A DNA stretch of 64,000 bases from Maioricimonas rarisocia (GCF_007747795.1 NZ_CP036275.1:6812001-6876000), one strand, 5' to 3'. Counted from the stretch's first letter, positions 17,069 to 28,156 are shown. A program made the numbers and translations. The notes: generated from the letters alone by a model not told the origin.

Positions 17069-18838
17069 TCAGCGAATGCCGGCACCCTCGATGTCGTCGA
17101 GTGCCCGGTAGGCCTCGTTGAGACGGCCGCCGGCAAGTCGCTTTCGCCACGACGCAGCCGACTCCGAATCGGACCTCAGAGCCCGCCAGTACAACCACAC
17201 AGACACGATCGTGCCAACCACACCGATCACGAGTGAGGGAACCAGAGCATTCCGATACATGACGACGGCGTCCGCCCCGGCGGCAACGGAGACTGGAATC
17301 CACATCAGCCACCACGAGAATCCAATGACCGGGCCCGAAAGAAGCAGGAGCGACCGCACGCCATCCAGCCTGCCGCGCACCTCGTCGACCGGTTCTGAGA
17401 AGTCAATCTGCTCGATTCGCACGCAAACGGTAACGCCCGCGATCACCAGAAACAGGCCGTAGATATGCACGATGAGCCCGCTGATGAGTCGATGGGGAAT
17501 CTGCGTGCTCCCGGCCCAGCACGAGGCTCCGAGCGCAACCAGTGTCCCTCCAATCACGATCTGCACGACATGCCAGCGAGAAAGCGGTCGCAGCGCCGAC
17601 TCGACACGCTCCATCAGTTGACGACGCGTCAGAACAAGCCGCCCCGCCAGCTCCTGCTGTTCCAGGCTTGCATGTCCGGTTGTCCCGGTCCTCTCAGGCT
17701 GCTTCTCCGGAACGACCGTCGGTTCGTAGGCCGGATTGGTGGTCGACGCAATCGACTGCACGTCTGACTTGATCTGACTCGCCTGCTGATAGCGGCGCTG
17801 CGGTTCCTTCTCCAGTGTGCGAAGCACGACCTCGTCGAGACGCACGTCGATCTTCACTTTTGCCGATGGCACCTCAAAGCGACCGATCGGCAGCTCTCCG
17901 GTCAGCATCTCGTAGAACACGACTCCGAGTGAGTAAATGTCGGCTCTGTGGTCGACGCGGTGGGTCGATTCCAGCTGCTCCGGAGCCATGTACCGCAGCG
18001 TGCCCATGACCTGGTGCGTCCCGGTCAGTGTCTGCGGTTGCTCCTCGGCTCCCATGATCCGCGCCAGCCCGAAGTCGGCGATCTTCACCGAACCATCCGC
18101 GGCCATCAGGATGTTTTCCGGTTTGATATCGCGATGGATCACGCCCTTGTCATGTGCGTACTGCAGGGCGTCACAGAGATGCGGAACGATGGCAAGGGCG
18201 TGTTCGGGTGCCAGCTGGCGGGCTTCCACAACGTCGCGCAGTGTCGAACCTTCGACATACTCCATCAGAAAATAGCATGTATCCTCGACGGTTCCGAATT
18301 CGTAGACGGAAACGATGTTCGGATGATTCAGCCTGGCAAGCGTGCGGGCTTCGCGCGTGAACCGCAGCGCGAACTTCATGTCGTGGCCGAATTCCTCCGG
18401 CAGAATCTTCAACGCGACAACGCGGTCGAGCCCCTCCTGCCGGGCCTTGTAGACGGCCCCCATTCCTCCCGCGCCGATCAGCTCGAGGATCTGCAAACCG
18501 GGGAAGAGCTCGGCCAGCCGTCCGACCGTTGGCGGCTCGAATCCCGCCGTCCGTTTGCCCCCCTCGCCAAATGCATCGTTGACAACCTTTGCGTCGTCCG
18601 GAAAGCGATCGAAGTACTCTTGCGCCGTCGGCGCATCTCCGCGACGTCGCCGGTAATCGACGTCCAGAACGATCAGTTCCGCAAGCAGCGCATCCCGTTC
18701 GCTCGACGCCAGTTCATCAGTGAGAACCGATTCGATGGCCGGTGGGTCGCTTGTCTGCCACTTTCTCTCAAAGTCGGCACACAGGTCGTCAATCCGCTCC
18801 AGAACCGCGATCGGAACTTTCTTCTGTCGCATCGTCAT
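17069..18838 (-). CDS. Membrane Ser/Thr protein kinase paired with an ECF sigma factor
   Basis: The 589-residue protein has the shared N-terminal module (residues 48-92: LLAELIVLDVDYRRRRGDAP, EYFDRFPDD) and a kinase domain at about 115-375 with GAGGMGAVYKAR, VVALKIL, HRDIKPENILM, DFGLAR and MGTLRYMAPEQ. Four or more membrane helices fill the last 180 residues. The start overlaps the 3' end of the ECF sigma gene by 50 bp in another frame, so the two are one operon. The probable start is ATG 18838, with MRQKK at 18832 as an alternative. Sigma-kinase pairs of this kind are frequent in planctomycetes, where the kinase may control the sigma factor. Confidence 0.93.
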   Translation of the reverse strand: MTMRQKKVPIAVLERIDDLCADFERKWQTSDPPAIESVLTDELASSERDALLAELIVLDVDYRRRRGDAPTAQEYFDRFPDDAKVVNDAFGEGGKRTAGFEPPTVGRLAELFPGLQILELIGAGGMGAVYKARQEGLDRVVALKILPEEFGHDMKFALRFTREARTLARLNHPNIVSVYEFGTVEDTCYFLMEYVEGSTLRDVVEARQLAPEHALAIVPHLCDALQYAHDKGVIHRDIKPENILMAADGSVKIADFGLARIMGAEEQPQTLTGTHQVMGTLRYMAPEQLESTHRVDHRADIYSLGVVFYEMLTGELPIGRFEVPSAKVKIDVRLDEVVLRTLEKEPQRRYQQASQIKSDVQSIASTTNPAYEPTVVPEKQPERTGTTGHASLEQQELAGRLVLTRRQLMERVESALRPLSRWHVVQIVIGGTLVALGASCWAGSTQIPHRLISGLIVHIYGLFLVIAGVTVCVRIEQIDFSEPVDEVRGRLDGVRSLLLLSGPVIGFSWWLMWIPVSVAAGADAVVMYRNALVPSLVIGVVGTIVSVWLYWRALRSDSESAASWRKRLAGGRLNEAYRALDDIEGAGIR

Positions 18839-19436
18839 GGTGTTCGAGCAATTCCTGCTGACATTTCTCTCGAATCAGGTGCAGACGCCGTTCGATCGTC
18901 CGCTCGGAGCATCCCAAACGCTCGGCAATTTCCGCGTTCGAATACCCCTCCAACCTGGCACCCGCTATTTCTCTCAGCTGCCCGACACCCAGATGCGAAA
19001 AAAGTCGCTCGATGGATTCCTGCATCATCAGCACCATCTCGGGTGATGGCTCGTCGCCGATCACCTCGATCATGCTGTCGCCGTCATTCGCCTGGTCGAG
19101 AGATTGAACCTGAATGCGGCCTCCACGTCGCTGCCGCCGGTCGTGCCTGCGCTTGTCGACGACTTTTCTCGAGGCCATTCGCAGCAGAAGCCGCCAGAGA
19201 TCGTCCCGGTCCGACAGGTCCGGAAACCGCCCCTTCGCCGCCGCGTCGTAAAAGCTGTCGAACACACTCAGAACGATGTCTTCATCGTCCGAGACCGCCC
19301 GGTTCTGCCCACGCAGACGACCACGAATCGCCCGCACGAGCCGATCGAAATAGTGCTGCCAAATGCGATTCGCAGCAGCGGAATCGCCGGCCTTCACCAG
19401 ATCAATCCAGTGGGTGACATCTGTACTCTTCGACAT
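18789..19436 (-). CDS. ECF-family RNA polymerase sigma factor
   Basis: The 215-residue protein has sigma region 2 (AANRIWQHYFDRLVRAIRGR, DIVLSVFDSFYDAA, LWRLLLRMASRKVVDKRR) and a region 4 helix-turn-helix (LEGYSNAEIAERLGCSERTI, ERRLHLIREK). The layout is that of the planctomycete-type ECF sigma factors. A polar C-terminal tail (EHHDDATEESSDRGSGAD) overlaps the downstream kinase gene. No anti-sigma factor gene lies beside it, which fits control by the kinase. Confidence 0.93.
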   Translation of the reverse strand: MSKSTDVTHWIDLVKAGDSAAANRIWQHYFDRLVRAIRGRLRGQNRAVSDDEDIVLSVFDSFYDAAAKGRFPDLSDRDDLWRLLLRMASRKVVDKRRHDRRQRRGGRIQVQSLDQANDGDSMIEVIGDEPSPEMVLMMQESIERLFSHLGVGQLREIAGARLEGYSNAEIAERLGCSERTIERRLHLIREKCQQELLEHHDDATEESSDRGSGAD

Positions 19437-19912
19437 TGAGGGAGGCCGACAGAACAGGAATCGCCCCGGCAGGGAGCTTGAGCCGCCCGATCATATCACC
19501 TCCGTCACAGGCTTGTCGCACGGCCGGATTGAGTTCGCGGCAACTTTCTTCAACTTCAACTTACGTTCCGCCCTACTGGAGGTTGCGCGATCCCCATATG
19601 GCCCCGACACCGTGCTGGCCTCTCCGGGCACTTCTCGTCGATCCGGTTCAGAATGCGACCAGGCCGTCGGCAGAATCGAAGCATCGGAGCCCCGCACCGG
19701 ATCCTGCTCCGACTCAAAGTCTGCGACGACGAATCGCCGCCGATCACCTTCCCTCAGGCGTAAGCCACACCTGCGGAAAGGGCTTGCGCCGGCACCGCGA
19801 CAACGGAATCCCCCGACCTTCGCAGATTCCTGCGTCCTTTTCGGAGTTCCTCCGTCTGTTCTTTCAGAAGCGGCTGATTGGCAGTCGCCAACGCAGAAAC
19901 AGGGAGAAAATC
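19437..19912. other. Intergenic region with no gene seen
   Basis: This 476-bp stretch separates the ECF sigma gene (minus) from the ArsI/CadI-like gene (plus) and must hold both promoters. ORFs inside are low in protein-like character. I see no clear hairpin or palindrome. Confidence 0.5.
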
Positions 19913-20473
19913 ATGAACGCAAGTTCTGAAGTACAGTTCGAGACCGACAGCCGCGTCCACATGGGCCTGGCGGTCAGAAACGTGGAGAAGTCGATCGCGT
20001 TCTACACGTCGCTGCTGGGCCAGCCTCCGACCAAGACCCGGCCCGGCTACGCCAAGTTCGAGACGGCCGAGCCACCGATGAACCTGTCGCTGAACCAGGT
20101 CGACGGACAGACCGGCCAGAACAACCCCGTCGCTCACTTCGGCATCCAGGTGAAGTCCAGCGAAGCCGTCCGGCTCGTTGCCGACCGGATCCAGCAGGCC
20201 GGACTGGAAACCCGGATGGAGGAGAACGTAACGTGTTGCTACGCCGTGCAGGACAAGGCGTGGGTGTCCGACCCCGATGGCAACAACTGGGAGGTGTACG
20301 TCGTCCTCGACAACGACGGTCAGCAGCACGCCTCCAACGGGTCCTCCTGCTGCCCGGGAATTCCTTCCGTCATGCAGGCCGTCGAGCAGGGTGACCTCCC
20401 GGCGGCGCAGAACGCCTTTCAGGAGGCGGGCGGCATGACAGCCTGCTCCTGTCTGGGTACCGCCGCAAACTGA
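19913..20473 (+). CDS. ArsI/CadI-family VOC metalloenzyme
   Basis: The 186-residue protein is a vicinal-oxygen-chelate protein: HMGLAVRNVEKSIAFYTSLL opens the first beta-alpha-beta module, HFGIQVKSSEAVRLVADRI the second. VTCCYAVQDKAWVSDPDGN, with the paired cysteines, is the signature of ArsI C-As lyases and CadI. ArsI enzymes use Fe(II) to cleave the carbon-arsenic bond of trivalent organoarsenicals. The C-terminal 45 residues have a further CC and a CSC (SSCCPG, TACSCLG). The start at 19913 is set by AGGGAG 7 bases upstream. It is followed after 16 bp by sigZ. The substrate (arsenical, cadmium or other) cannot be decided from sequence. Confidence 0.8.
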   Translation: MNASSEVQFETDSRVHMGLAVRNVEKSIAFYTSLLGQPPTKTRPGYAKFETAEPPMNLSLNQVDGQTGQNNPVAHFGIQVKSSEAVRLVADRIQQAGLETRMEENVTCCYAVQDKAWVSDPDGNNWEVYVVLDNDGQQHASNGSSCCPGIPSVMQAVEQGDLPAAQNAFQEAGGMTACSCLGTAAN

Positions 20474-20489
20474 GCGGCACGAGACTTCC

Positions 20490-21071
20490 ATGACTGCGAC
20501 CGAAAAAATCTGGTCACAACTCAGCGACGACCTGCGACGGTTCATCCGTCGTCGGGTCACCGCTGAGGATGTTGCCGACGATCTGCTCCAGGAAACATTC
20601 CTTCGGATTCACCGCAATGTGGGCAAACTCCGGGAGACTGATCGCCTGGCGGCATGGGTCTACCAGATCGCCCGCAATGTGATCCACGACCACTATCGGC
20701 GGAACACCCGCGACGTGTCCCTCAAGGACATGGACGTCGCCGAAGACAGAGATGGCATCGAGCAACTTCGGGCGGGCGCGAGCGTCTGGCTCGAAGAGTT
20801 GATCGACCAGCTCTCGCCGACCTACCAGGAGGCGGTCCGACTCTCGGAGATCGAAGGCATGCCTCAGCACGAGGTCGCCGGCCGCCTGGGTCTGTCGGTC
20901 TCGGGGGCGAAATCCCGCATCCAGCGTGGACGGATCCAGCTTCGGGACGCTCTCGATCAATGCTGTGCGTTTCAGTTCGACCGGCAGGGGAACGTGATCG
21001 ACTGTGATCCCAAACCGGGACGCAGCGTCTGCAATGGCTGCAGTGACCTCGAGCTTCCTCCCCCCTCGTAA
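20490..21071 (+). CDS. sigZ: SigZ-type ECF sigma factor
   Basis: The 193-residue protein has region 2 (WSQLSDDLRRFIRRRVTAED, VADDLLQETFLRIHRNVGKL, LAAWVYQIARNVIHDHYRR) and region 4 (LSPTYQEAVRLSEIEGMPQH, EVAGRLGLSVSGAKSRIQRG). The C-terminal tail CCAFQFDRQGNVIDCDPKPG followed by CNGC is characteristic of SigZ and could bind a metal or thiol-reactive metalloid, though that is inference. It lies 16 bp after the ArsI/CadI-like gene, so the two are one operon. No anti-sigma gene is adjacent; the cysteine tail may itself be the sensor. Confidence 0.88.
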   Translation: MTATEKIWSQLSDDLRRFIRRRVTAEDVADDLLQETFLRIHRNVGKLRETDRLAAWVYQIARNVIHDHYRRNTRDVSLKDMDVAEDRDGIEQLRAGASVWLEELIDQLSPTYQEAVRLSEIEGMPQHEVAGRLGLSVSGAKSRIQRGRIQLRDALDQCCAFQFDRQGNVIDCDPKPGRSVCNGCSDLELPPPS

Positions 21072-21178
21072 AGCAACGACAGCGGCGCTCCTTCGCCCAA
21101 AGTGAACATATAGCCGACGAGGATCTCCGCACGGACAACTGTCCCTGCTGACCAGTCGGCTGCCTGAAGGGCATGCCC

Positions 21179-21664
21179 TCAACCGCGGCGGGCCGCTTCG
21201 ACCGCGGCAATGTCGATCTTCTTCATCGTCATCATCGCGTCAAAGGCCCGGGCAGCGGCGGCAGGATCGGAATCGTTGATCGCCTCGGTCAGAGCCACCG
21301 GCGTGATCTGCCAGGACACGCCCCATTTGTCCTTGCACCAGCCGCAGACGCTTTCCTGACCACCATTGCCGACGATTGCACTCCAGTAGCGATCCGTTTC
21401 GGCCTGGTCGGCAGTCGCAACCTGAAACGAAAACGCTTCGTTGTGCTTGAACTCCGGGCCACCGTTGAGCCCCAGGCAGGGAATCCCGATCACGGTGAAC
21501 TCAACGGTCAGCACATCCCCTTTCTTCCCGGACGGGAAGTCTCCCGGCGAACGATGCACGCTGCCGACGGAGGAATCGGGAAACGTCTCTGCATAAAAGC
21601 GCGCCGCCTCTTCTGCATCGCCGTCATACCACAGGCAGATCGTGTTCTTTGCTGGGTTGGTCAT
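21179..21664 (-). CDS. PhnB-like VOC-superfamily protein
   Basis: The 161-residue protein reads NTICLWYDGDAEEAARFYAE, GDVLTVEFTVIGIPCLGLNG and FKHNEAFSFQVATADQAETD, the pattern of the PhnB-like family (once called 3-demethylubiquinone-9 3-methyltransferase domain). The end WGVSWQITPVAL and FDAMMTMKKIDIAAVEAA is typical. The start at 21664 has GGAG 7 bases upstream; the longer ORF adds non-matching residues. Its biochemical role is not established in the family. It converges with sigZ. Confidence 0.9.
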   Translation of the reverse strand: MTNPAKNTICLWYDGDAEEAARFYAETFPDSSVGSVHRSPGDFPSGKKGDVLTVEFTVIGIPCLGLNGGPEFKHNEAFSFQVATADQAETDRYWSAIVGNGGQESVCGWCKDKWGVSWQITPVALTEAINDSDPAAAARAFDAMMTMKKIDIAAVEAARRG

Positions 21665-22216
21665 GTCACTTCTCCATCGAGATGACCCCCCAGGCAAAGG
21701 TCGCCGAGGTCGGCCCTGCGACCGTTGATGGCTTCCTCAACCTGCGGAGTGTTGCTTACAGCTTTCTCACGAGTGCATCACGCGCCTTAACGCGTCCAAT
21801 CACTTGTCGAACTTCATCCGCACAGATCGACACGCTACCCGGACTTTCTGCGATATTCCCGATTCCCGCGACACCGGCAATCTGCCGATGGCTGGAACCG
21901 AACGGCGAGAGAGACATCGGATGCCGAAGAATCTCTCCGCCCGGTGTCGATCCGTTGCTGCGCCGTTCGACTCAATGCTGAGGGAGAAACCGGCGAAGTC
22001 GACGCCGAACGTGGCGGAAGCCTCGAATTCCGTAGTTTCGAGGATACGCGACCACCGGCTTTCCCCTGCCGGAGCGTCGCCACAGAACGGAGGCGCCGGG
22101 CCGGGACGTTCCCGGCGTGTGTTCACGAGAGCCAGCGTCGGTCTGCCACGACTGAACACTGGTAGAATAAGAAGACGTGGTCGCAATCCGCGTCGTCATA
22201 GCCGGGAGGCAGCACA
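21665..22216. other. Intergenic region with no gene seen
   Basis: This 552-bp stretch between the PhnB-like gene (minus) and the DUF899 gene (plus) contains only overlapping Arg/Ser-rich ORFs on both strands. I see no RNA gene or marked repeat. Promoters for both flanking genes should be here. Confidence 0.45.
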
Positions 22217-22915
22217 ATGAAGGACGCAGCAACACCCGAAACTGTCAGCCGCGAGAAGTGGGAGCAGGCCCGATCCGAACTGCTTGTTCGCGAGAAGGAA
22301 CTGACACACGCCCGCGACGCGCTGGCCGCGGCTCGCCGGCGGCTGCCGATGACGCCGATGGAGCCCGTCACCGTCGAAGGACCGCATGGCCCCGTTCCGC
22401 TTCAGGACGTGTTCGAAGGTCGGCGGATGTTGATTGTTTACCACTTCATGTGGAACGCGCATGCACCTCACCACCAGCAGTGTGAAGGTTGCACGCACAG
22501 CCAGGCCGCGATGACCGCAGCTGTCTGTGCCTACCTCGTCGAGCGCGACGTGACCTACGCCGTCTTCAGCAGCGGCCCGCTCGACCAGATTCTCGCGTAC
22601 CGCGAATTCATGGGATGGACGACGCCCTGGTACTCGACGGCCGACTCCGGCGAAGTGCTGGCGACCCGGGATGGCGGCGATCTCCGCTGTTACCTGAGGA
22701 CCGATGATCAGGTGTTTCAGACGTACGAGACGAAGTGGCGCGGGATCGAAGCCATGATGCCGACGCTGCAATTGCTCGACCTGACGCCGTACGGCCGGCA
22801 GGAGACGTGGGAGGACTCCCCTGTGACCGTTCAGCTCGATCAGCCTGGCGCCTGGTGGCGTCGTGACGGCCGCCCCGTTGCGCAATGGACACGGACCCGC
22901 GAACCGGTCGACTAA
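22217..22915 (+). CDS. DUF899-family thioredoxin-like protein
   Basis: The 232-residue protein has the DUF899 order: REKWEQARSELLVREKELTH at the N-terminus, RRRLPMTP, then LIVYHFMWN, QCEGCTH and FMGWTTPWYST. The family has a thioredoxin-like fold; CEGC would sit near the active-site position. Its function is not known. The start at 22217 follows GGGAGG by 9 bases. The C-terminus ends in a short WWRRDGRPVAQW stretch. Confidence 0.9.
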   Translation: MKDAATPETVSREKWEQARSELLVREKELTHARDALAAARRRLPMTPMEPVTVEGPHGPVPLQDVFEGRRMLIVYHFMWNAHAPHHQQCEGCTHSQAAMTAAVCAYLVERDVTYAVFSSGPLDQILAYREFMGWTTPWYSTADSGEVLATRDGGDLRCYLRTDDQVFQTYETKWRGIEAMMPTLQLLDLTPYGRQETWEDSPVTVQLDQPGAWWRRDGRPVAQWTRTREPVD

Positions 22916-22992
22916 GTCCGGCTGACATCCGGGAGTGTGAGGCGCGGCCGCCTCCCGGGATTGTCGACGCCCCTTCGCCCGCCGGTCCCGCG

Positions 22993-24243
<1,251 letters not shown>

Positions 24244-24406
24244 GCGAATCTGGCATCAATGCGGGTTCGAACGGGAGGCGACGCAGCAGGACCGTAGCGC
24301 CGACATATGGCCCTCTACACGCTTAGAACGCAGACGCTCGCAGGAAACCTACAGGGACAGTCGCGTTTTTTGGGCGATCGACGCCGGATCGCGATACGAC
24401 GTTGTG

Positions 24407-24817
24407 CTACGTGGCCCCTCCGGTGTTCAGCGCCACCGCCGCCCGAATGAGTTCCTTCAGCGCCTCTACGTTGATCTCATCCCCTTCGTGCAGATCAATC
24501 GCCCGACGGGTGTTCCCTTCCAGACTCGCGTTGAACAGCCCCGCCGGGTCCTCCAGCGAGGCCCCCTTCGCAAAGGTCATCTTGACCGCCTTCTTGTACG
24601 TCTCGCCGGTGCAGAGAATGCCGGCATGCGACCAGACCGGCACGCCCCGCCATTTCCACTCTTCGACCACTTCGGGATCCGCCTCTTTGACGATCGACCG
24701 GATCTGCGCCAGCATCTCACCCCGCCAGTCGCCCAGCTCACGGATTCGCTCGTCGATCAGCCGCGAAGCCTCATCGCTCGACGATCCGGCCTTCCTGTTG
24801 CTCGCTTTCTTCTTCAT
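24407..24817 (-). CDS. DUF1801 (YdhG-like) domain protein
   Basis: The 136-residue protein has a Lys-rich start (KKKASNRKAGSSS) then LGDWRGEMLAQIRSIVKEAD, EEWKWRGVPVWSHAG and TYKKAVKMTFAKGASLEDP, with NTRRAIDLHEGDEINVEALK at the end. This is the DUF1801 fold, which is found in small cytoplasmic proteins of unknown role that bind or respond to iron in some cases. The ATG at 24817 is chosen over the far longer ORF because the family match starts there. Confidence 0.88.
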   Translation of the reverse strand: MKKKASNRKAGSSSDEASRLIDERIRELGDWRGEMLAQIRSIVKEADPEVVEEWKWRGVPVWSHAGILCTGETYKKAVKMTFAKGASLEDPAGLFNASLEGNTRRAIDLHEGDEINVEALKELIRAAVALNTGGAT

Positions 24818-24879
24818 CACTGCTACCTGGCTTGTCTGACTTTCGACTCGCTGTCGGCCGCGTCTCCCTGCAGAGTGCG

Positions 24880-25122
24880 CTACTGCCCCTCGCCCCCCAC
24901 CGCAGCCGGCTGACCGGCAGCCTTCTTCGCGAACAGCCGCCGAATGGCTGGTCCCTGCCACAGCCATAAACCCGTCAGCACAAGCATCGGCAGAAAGATG
25001 TACCGTGTGGGAACCGCGTAATTCGGGATCTCTTCGAACGGACTGTACACGTAACCGATAATCGGAATGCTGAACACGATGTGAATCCAGCGCAGGATCG
25101 AACGTCGGGTGGAAGCCTTCAT
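24880..25122 (-). CDS. Small two-helix membrane protein
   Basis: The 80-residue protein has two hydrophobic helices: RWIHIVFSIPIIGYVYSPF and YIFLPMLVLTGLWLW. The ATG at 25122 follows AGAGAGG. SIPIIGYVYSPFEEIPNY resembles a widespread small bacterial family of unknown role seen beside ArsR/SRPBCC genes. It lies between the SRPBCC and DUF1801 genes on the same strand. Confidence 0.75.
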   Translation of the reverse strand: MKASTRRSILRWIHIVFSIPIIGYVYSPFEEIPNYAVPTRYIFLPMLVLTGLWLWQGPAIRRLFAKKAAGQPAAVGGEGQ

Positions 25123-25220
25123 GACAACAAACCTCTCTGCATGCAGGTAGTAAACGGCTCTGCGATGGCGCGCACTCTCCACGACAGAAGTGCGATTTCA
25201 CGCGTCAAAGAAGACGGCTC

Positions 25221-25661
25221 TCAGCGACCGGCCGCCCGATCGGCGACCACACTGGTCAGCTGCTTGAGCATGTTCGTCCAGCCAGCCCCGGCCCCCTTGA
25301 AGGCATGCTCGCCAAACGGGTGCGAGAGGTCGAAACCGGTGTGCTCGAAGAGAATCCGCGTTCCTTCACTGGCCGGCACGAGCTGAAAGGTGACCCGCGT
25401 ATCCTGGACCGGCCCTCCGGCCGACCACGAGAAGGACAGCAGCTCGGGCGGCGAACACTCGAGCACCTCGCACTCCACGACCAGGCCCTCGAAGTTGACT
25501 TTCGGATTCGGCGGCACGTGAAACGTGAACTGGTGCCCGATCCGCGGCTCGAAGTCGTTGGGGAACATCCATTCGGCCAGCGACTCGCTGTCGGCGATCG
25601 CCTGCCACACCTGTTCCTGCGGCTGCGGAATCAGGATCTCCCGTCGAATCGCATCCGTCAT
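25221..25661 (-). CDS. SRPBCC (AHSA1-type) domain protein
   Basis: The 146-residue protein reads IRREILIPQPQEQVWQAIAD, EWMFPNDFEPRIGHQFTFHV and FSWSAGG, then VTFQLVPASEGTRILFEHTG, the helix-grip fold of the AHSA1/CalC family that binds hydrophobic ligands. The ATG at 25661 overlaps the stop of the ArsR gene (ATGA), so the two are translationally coupled. ArsR-SRPBCC pairs are common; the SRPBCC protein is usually the regulated partner. Confidence 0.93.
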   Translation of the reverse strand: MTDAIRREILIPQPQEQVWQAIADSESLAEWMFPNDFEPRIGHQFTFHVPPNPKVNFEGLVVECEVLECSPPELLSFSWSAGGPVQDTRVTFQLVPASEGTRILFEHTGFDLSHPFGEHAFKGAGAGWTNMLKQLTSVVADRAAGR

Positions 25662-25993
25662 TTCTGGCCCTTCTTCGACAAGTGCTGCTGGAGCCGCTGA
25701 AGACGGTCGTCCCAGAACTGCTCGTAGTGCGCGATCCACTCCCGGACCGGAGCAAGCTGCTCGGGAACCAGCCGATAATGACGCTCACGCCCCTGCCGCT
25801 TCTCGCTCACGAGACCGGCATCAAGCAGAATGCGCAAATGCTGGGAGACCGCCGGGCGGCTCATCTCGAAGTGCCCGGCAATCCCCTTGACGGAGCGATC
25901 ACCCTCGACGAGAAGGTCCAGCATCCGGCGGCGGGCCGGATGGCTGATGGCCCCGAAGACATCCTGCTCCCGATCGGCAGTCTCCAACATCAT
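25658..25993 (-). CDS. ArsR-family transcriptional regulator
   Basis: The 111-residue protein is a winged helix: VFGAISHPARRRMLDLLVEG, KGIAGHFEMSRPAVSQHLRI, LLDAGLVSEKRQGRERHYRL. It lacks the metal-binding cysteines of metal-sensing ArsR proteins, so it is of the non-metal type that pairs with SRPBCC genes. Two ATG codons (25993 and 25990) are both possible. It is coupled to the SRPBCC gene downstream and probably represses its own operon through the palindrome at 26007-26022. Confidence 0.93.
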   Translation of the reverse strand: MMLETADREQDVFGAISHPARRRMLDLLVEGDRSVKGIAGHFEMSRPAVSQHLRILLDAGLVSEKRQGRERHYRLVPEQLAPVREWIAHYEQFWDDRLQRLQQHLSKKGQK

Positions 25994-26006
25994 CCACCCA
26001 TATTAC

Positions 26007-26022
26007 GTAAGAGTACGCTTAC
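26007..26022. promoter_or_regulatory. Palindrome, probable ArsR operator
   Basis: GTAAG-A-GTAC-G-CTTAC is a 16-bp palindrome with a single mismatched pair, 13 bp before the ArsR start codon. An AT-rich stretch (ATATTACGTAA) overlaps it, so binding there would block the promoter. Confidence 0.6.
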
Positions 26023-26174
26023 CAGTCAAGCCCGTCCGAGCCCGCTCGCTGGACGAACGGACGATCCCGCAGAGCGTCGCGTGTGTCAATCGCGCAGCCG
26101 CTCGCCGAGCTCCTCTCGATAATTCGATTCAGTGCTGAGCGACTCGAACCTGTTTTTCAGAAGAGAACCAGGAC

Positions 26175-26393
26175 ATGACTGCAGACACCACGAAAGCCCG
26201 CTTCCGCAAGGCCGTTCTTGCCGTCGGCAATGCACAGGCCGGCACCTCTGGCGTCGATCTCGACGCGCTGCAAGCGACGTTCCGCGAGGCATTGCTGCTG
26301 TTCGGCTCGCAGACCGCTGACAATCTCGCCGGCGTCGACCAGATCGTATCCCGGAGTGACGCCGCTCTCTTCACAATCCGAATGACTTCTTAA
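26175..26393 (+). CDS. Small hypothetical protein
   Basis: This 72-residue protein was not recognised. AGGAC lies just before the ATG. It has strongly G/C third codon positions (GCC, CGC, GGC, GTC, CTC), like the neighbouring genes, which supports coding. The sequence is a helix-rich Ala/Leu/Asp chain ([14 protein letters not shown]) with no signal peptide or cysteine. It lies 103 bp before gadB on the same strand and may share its promoter. Confidence 0.55.
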   Translation: MTADTTKARFRKAVLAVGNAQAGTSGVDLDALQATFREALLLFGSQTADNLAGVDQIVSRSDAALFTIRMTS

Positions 26394-26496
26394 TCGGACC
26401 GAACTACGATTCAGCAGTTCCGCTGTTCCGGCAGGACCTCTCACGACCTGCCCGGAATGGCTCACCATCAATTCTCTCGCACTGGAGTCACAAACA

Positions 26497-27894
<1,398 letters not shown>

Positions 27895-27948
27895 TGCACG
27901 AGCGGTTGGATGAGCGGCCTCACCTGATGAGTGGGTGAACGTCCCTCG

Positions 27949-27984
27949 CGGGAGCACGTTCGAGCTCGGCCCGACGTGCTCCCG
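27949..27984 (+). repeat. Perfect inverted repeat after gadB (possible terminator or repeat border)
   Basis: CGGGAGCACGT (27949-27959) and ACGTGCTCCCG (27974-27984) form an 11-bp stem with a 14-base loop. No T-run follows, so simple termination is unsure. Its right arm ends 2 bp before the first REP-like copy, so it may also be the border of the repeat region. Confidence 0.6.
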
Positions 27985-27986
27985 GT

Positions 27987-28093
27987 AATACCAGCACGAA
28001 GCGCAAGCGAGTGCACTCGCCTCGCCCCTCACGTGCTCCACACCGCCATCGCTGCTCACGGTTGCCATCGATTCTGTCCTCGACCAGCACGAC
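27987..28093 (+). repeat. 107-bp direct repeat, copy 1, carrying a REP-like element
   Basis: This segment is repeated at 28157-28263 with about 104 of 107 bases identical, offset by 170 bp. It begins with the REP-like word ACCAGCACGAAGCGCAAGCG followed by a perfect palindrome GCGAGTGCACTCGC. The mismatches I see are all at the right end (from 28077). Confidence 0.9.
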
Positions 28094-28156
28094 GCGTAGG
28101 CAGGTGCCCCGAAAGTCTCCACAACCGCGGCAAGTCGGGTTCACTCACGCACATGC

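Noticed and set aside
21804-22220. ORF of 138 codons before the DUF899 gene
   Set aside because: Arg/Ser-rich, no motif and no ribosome site; it runs into the DUF899 start region.
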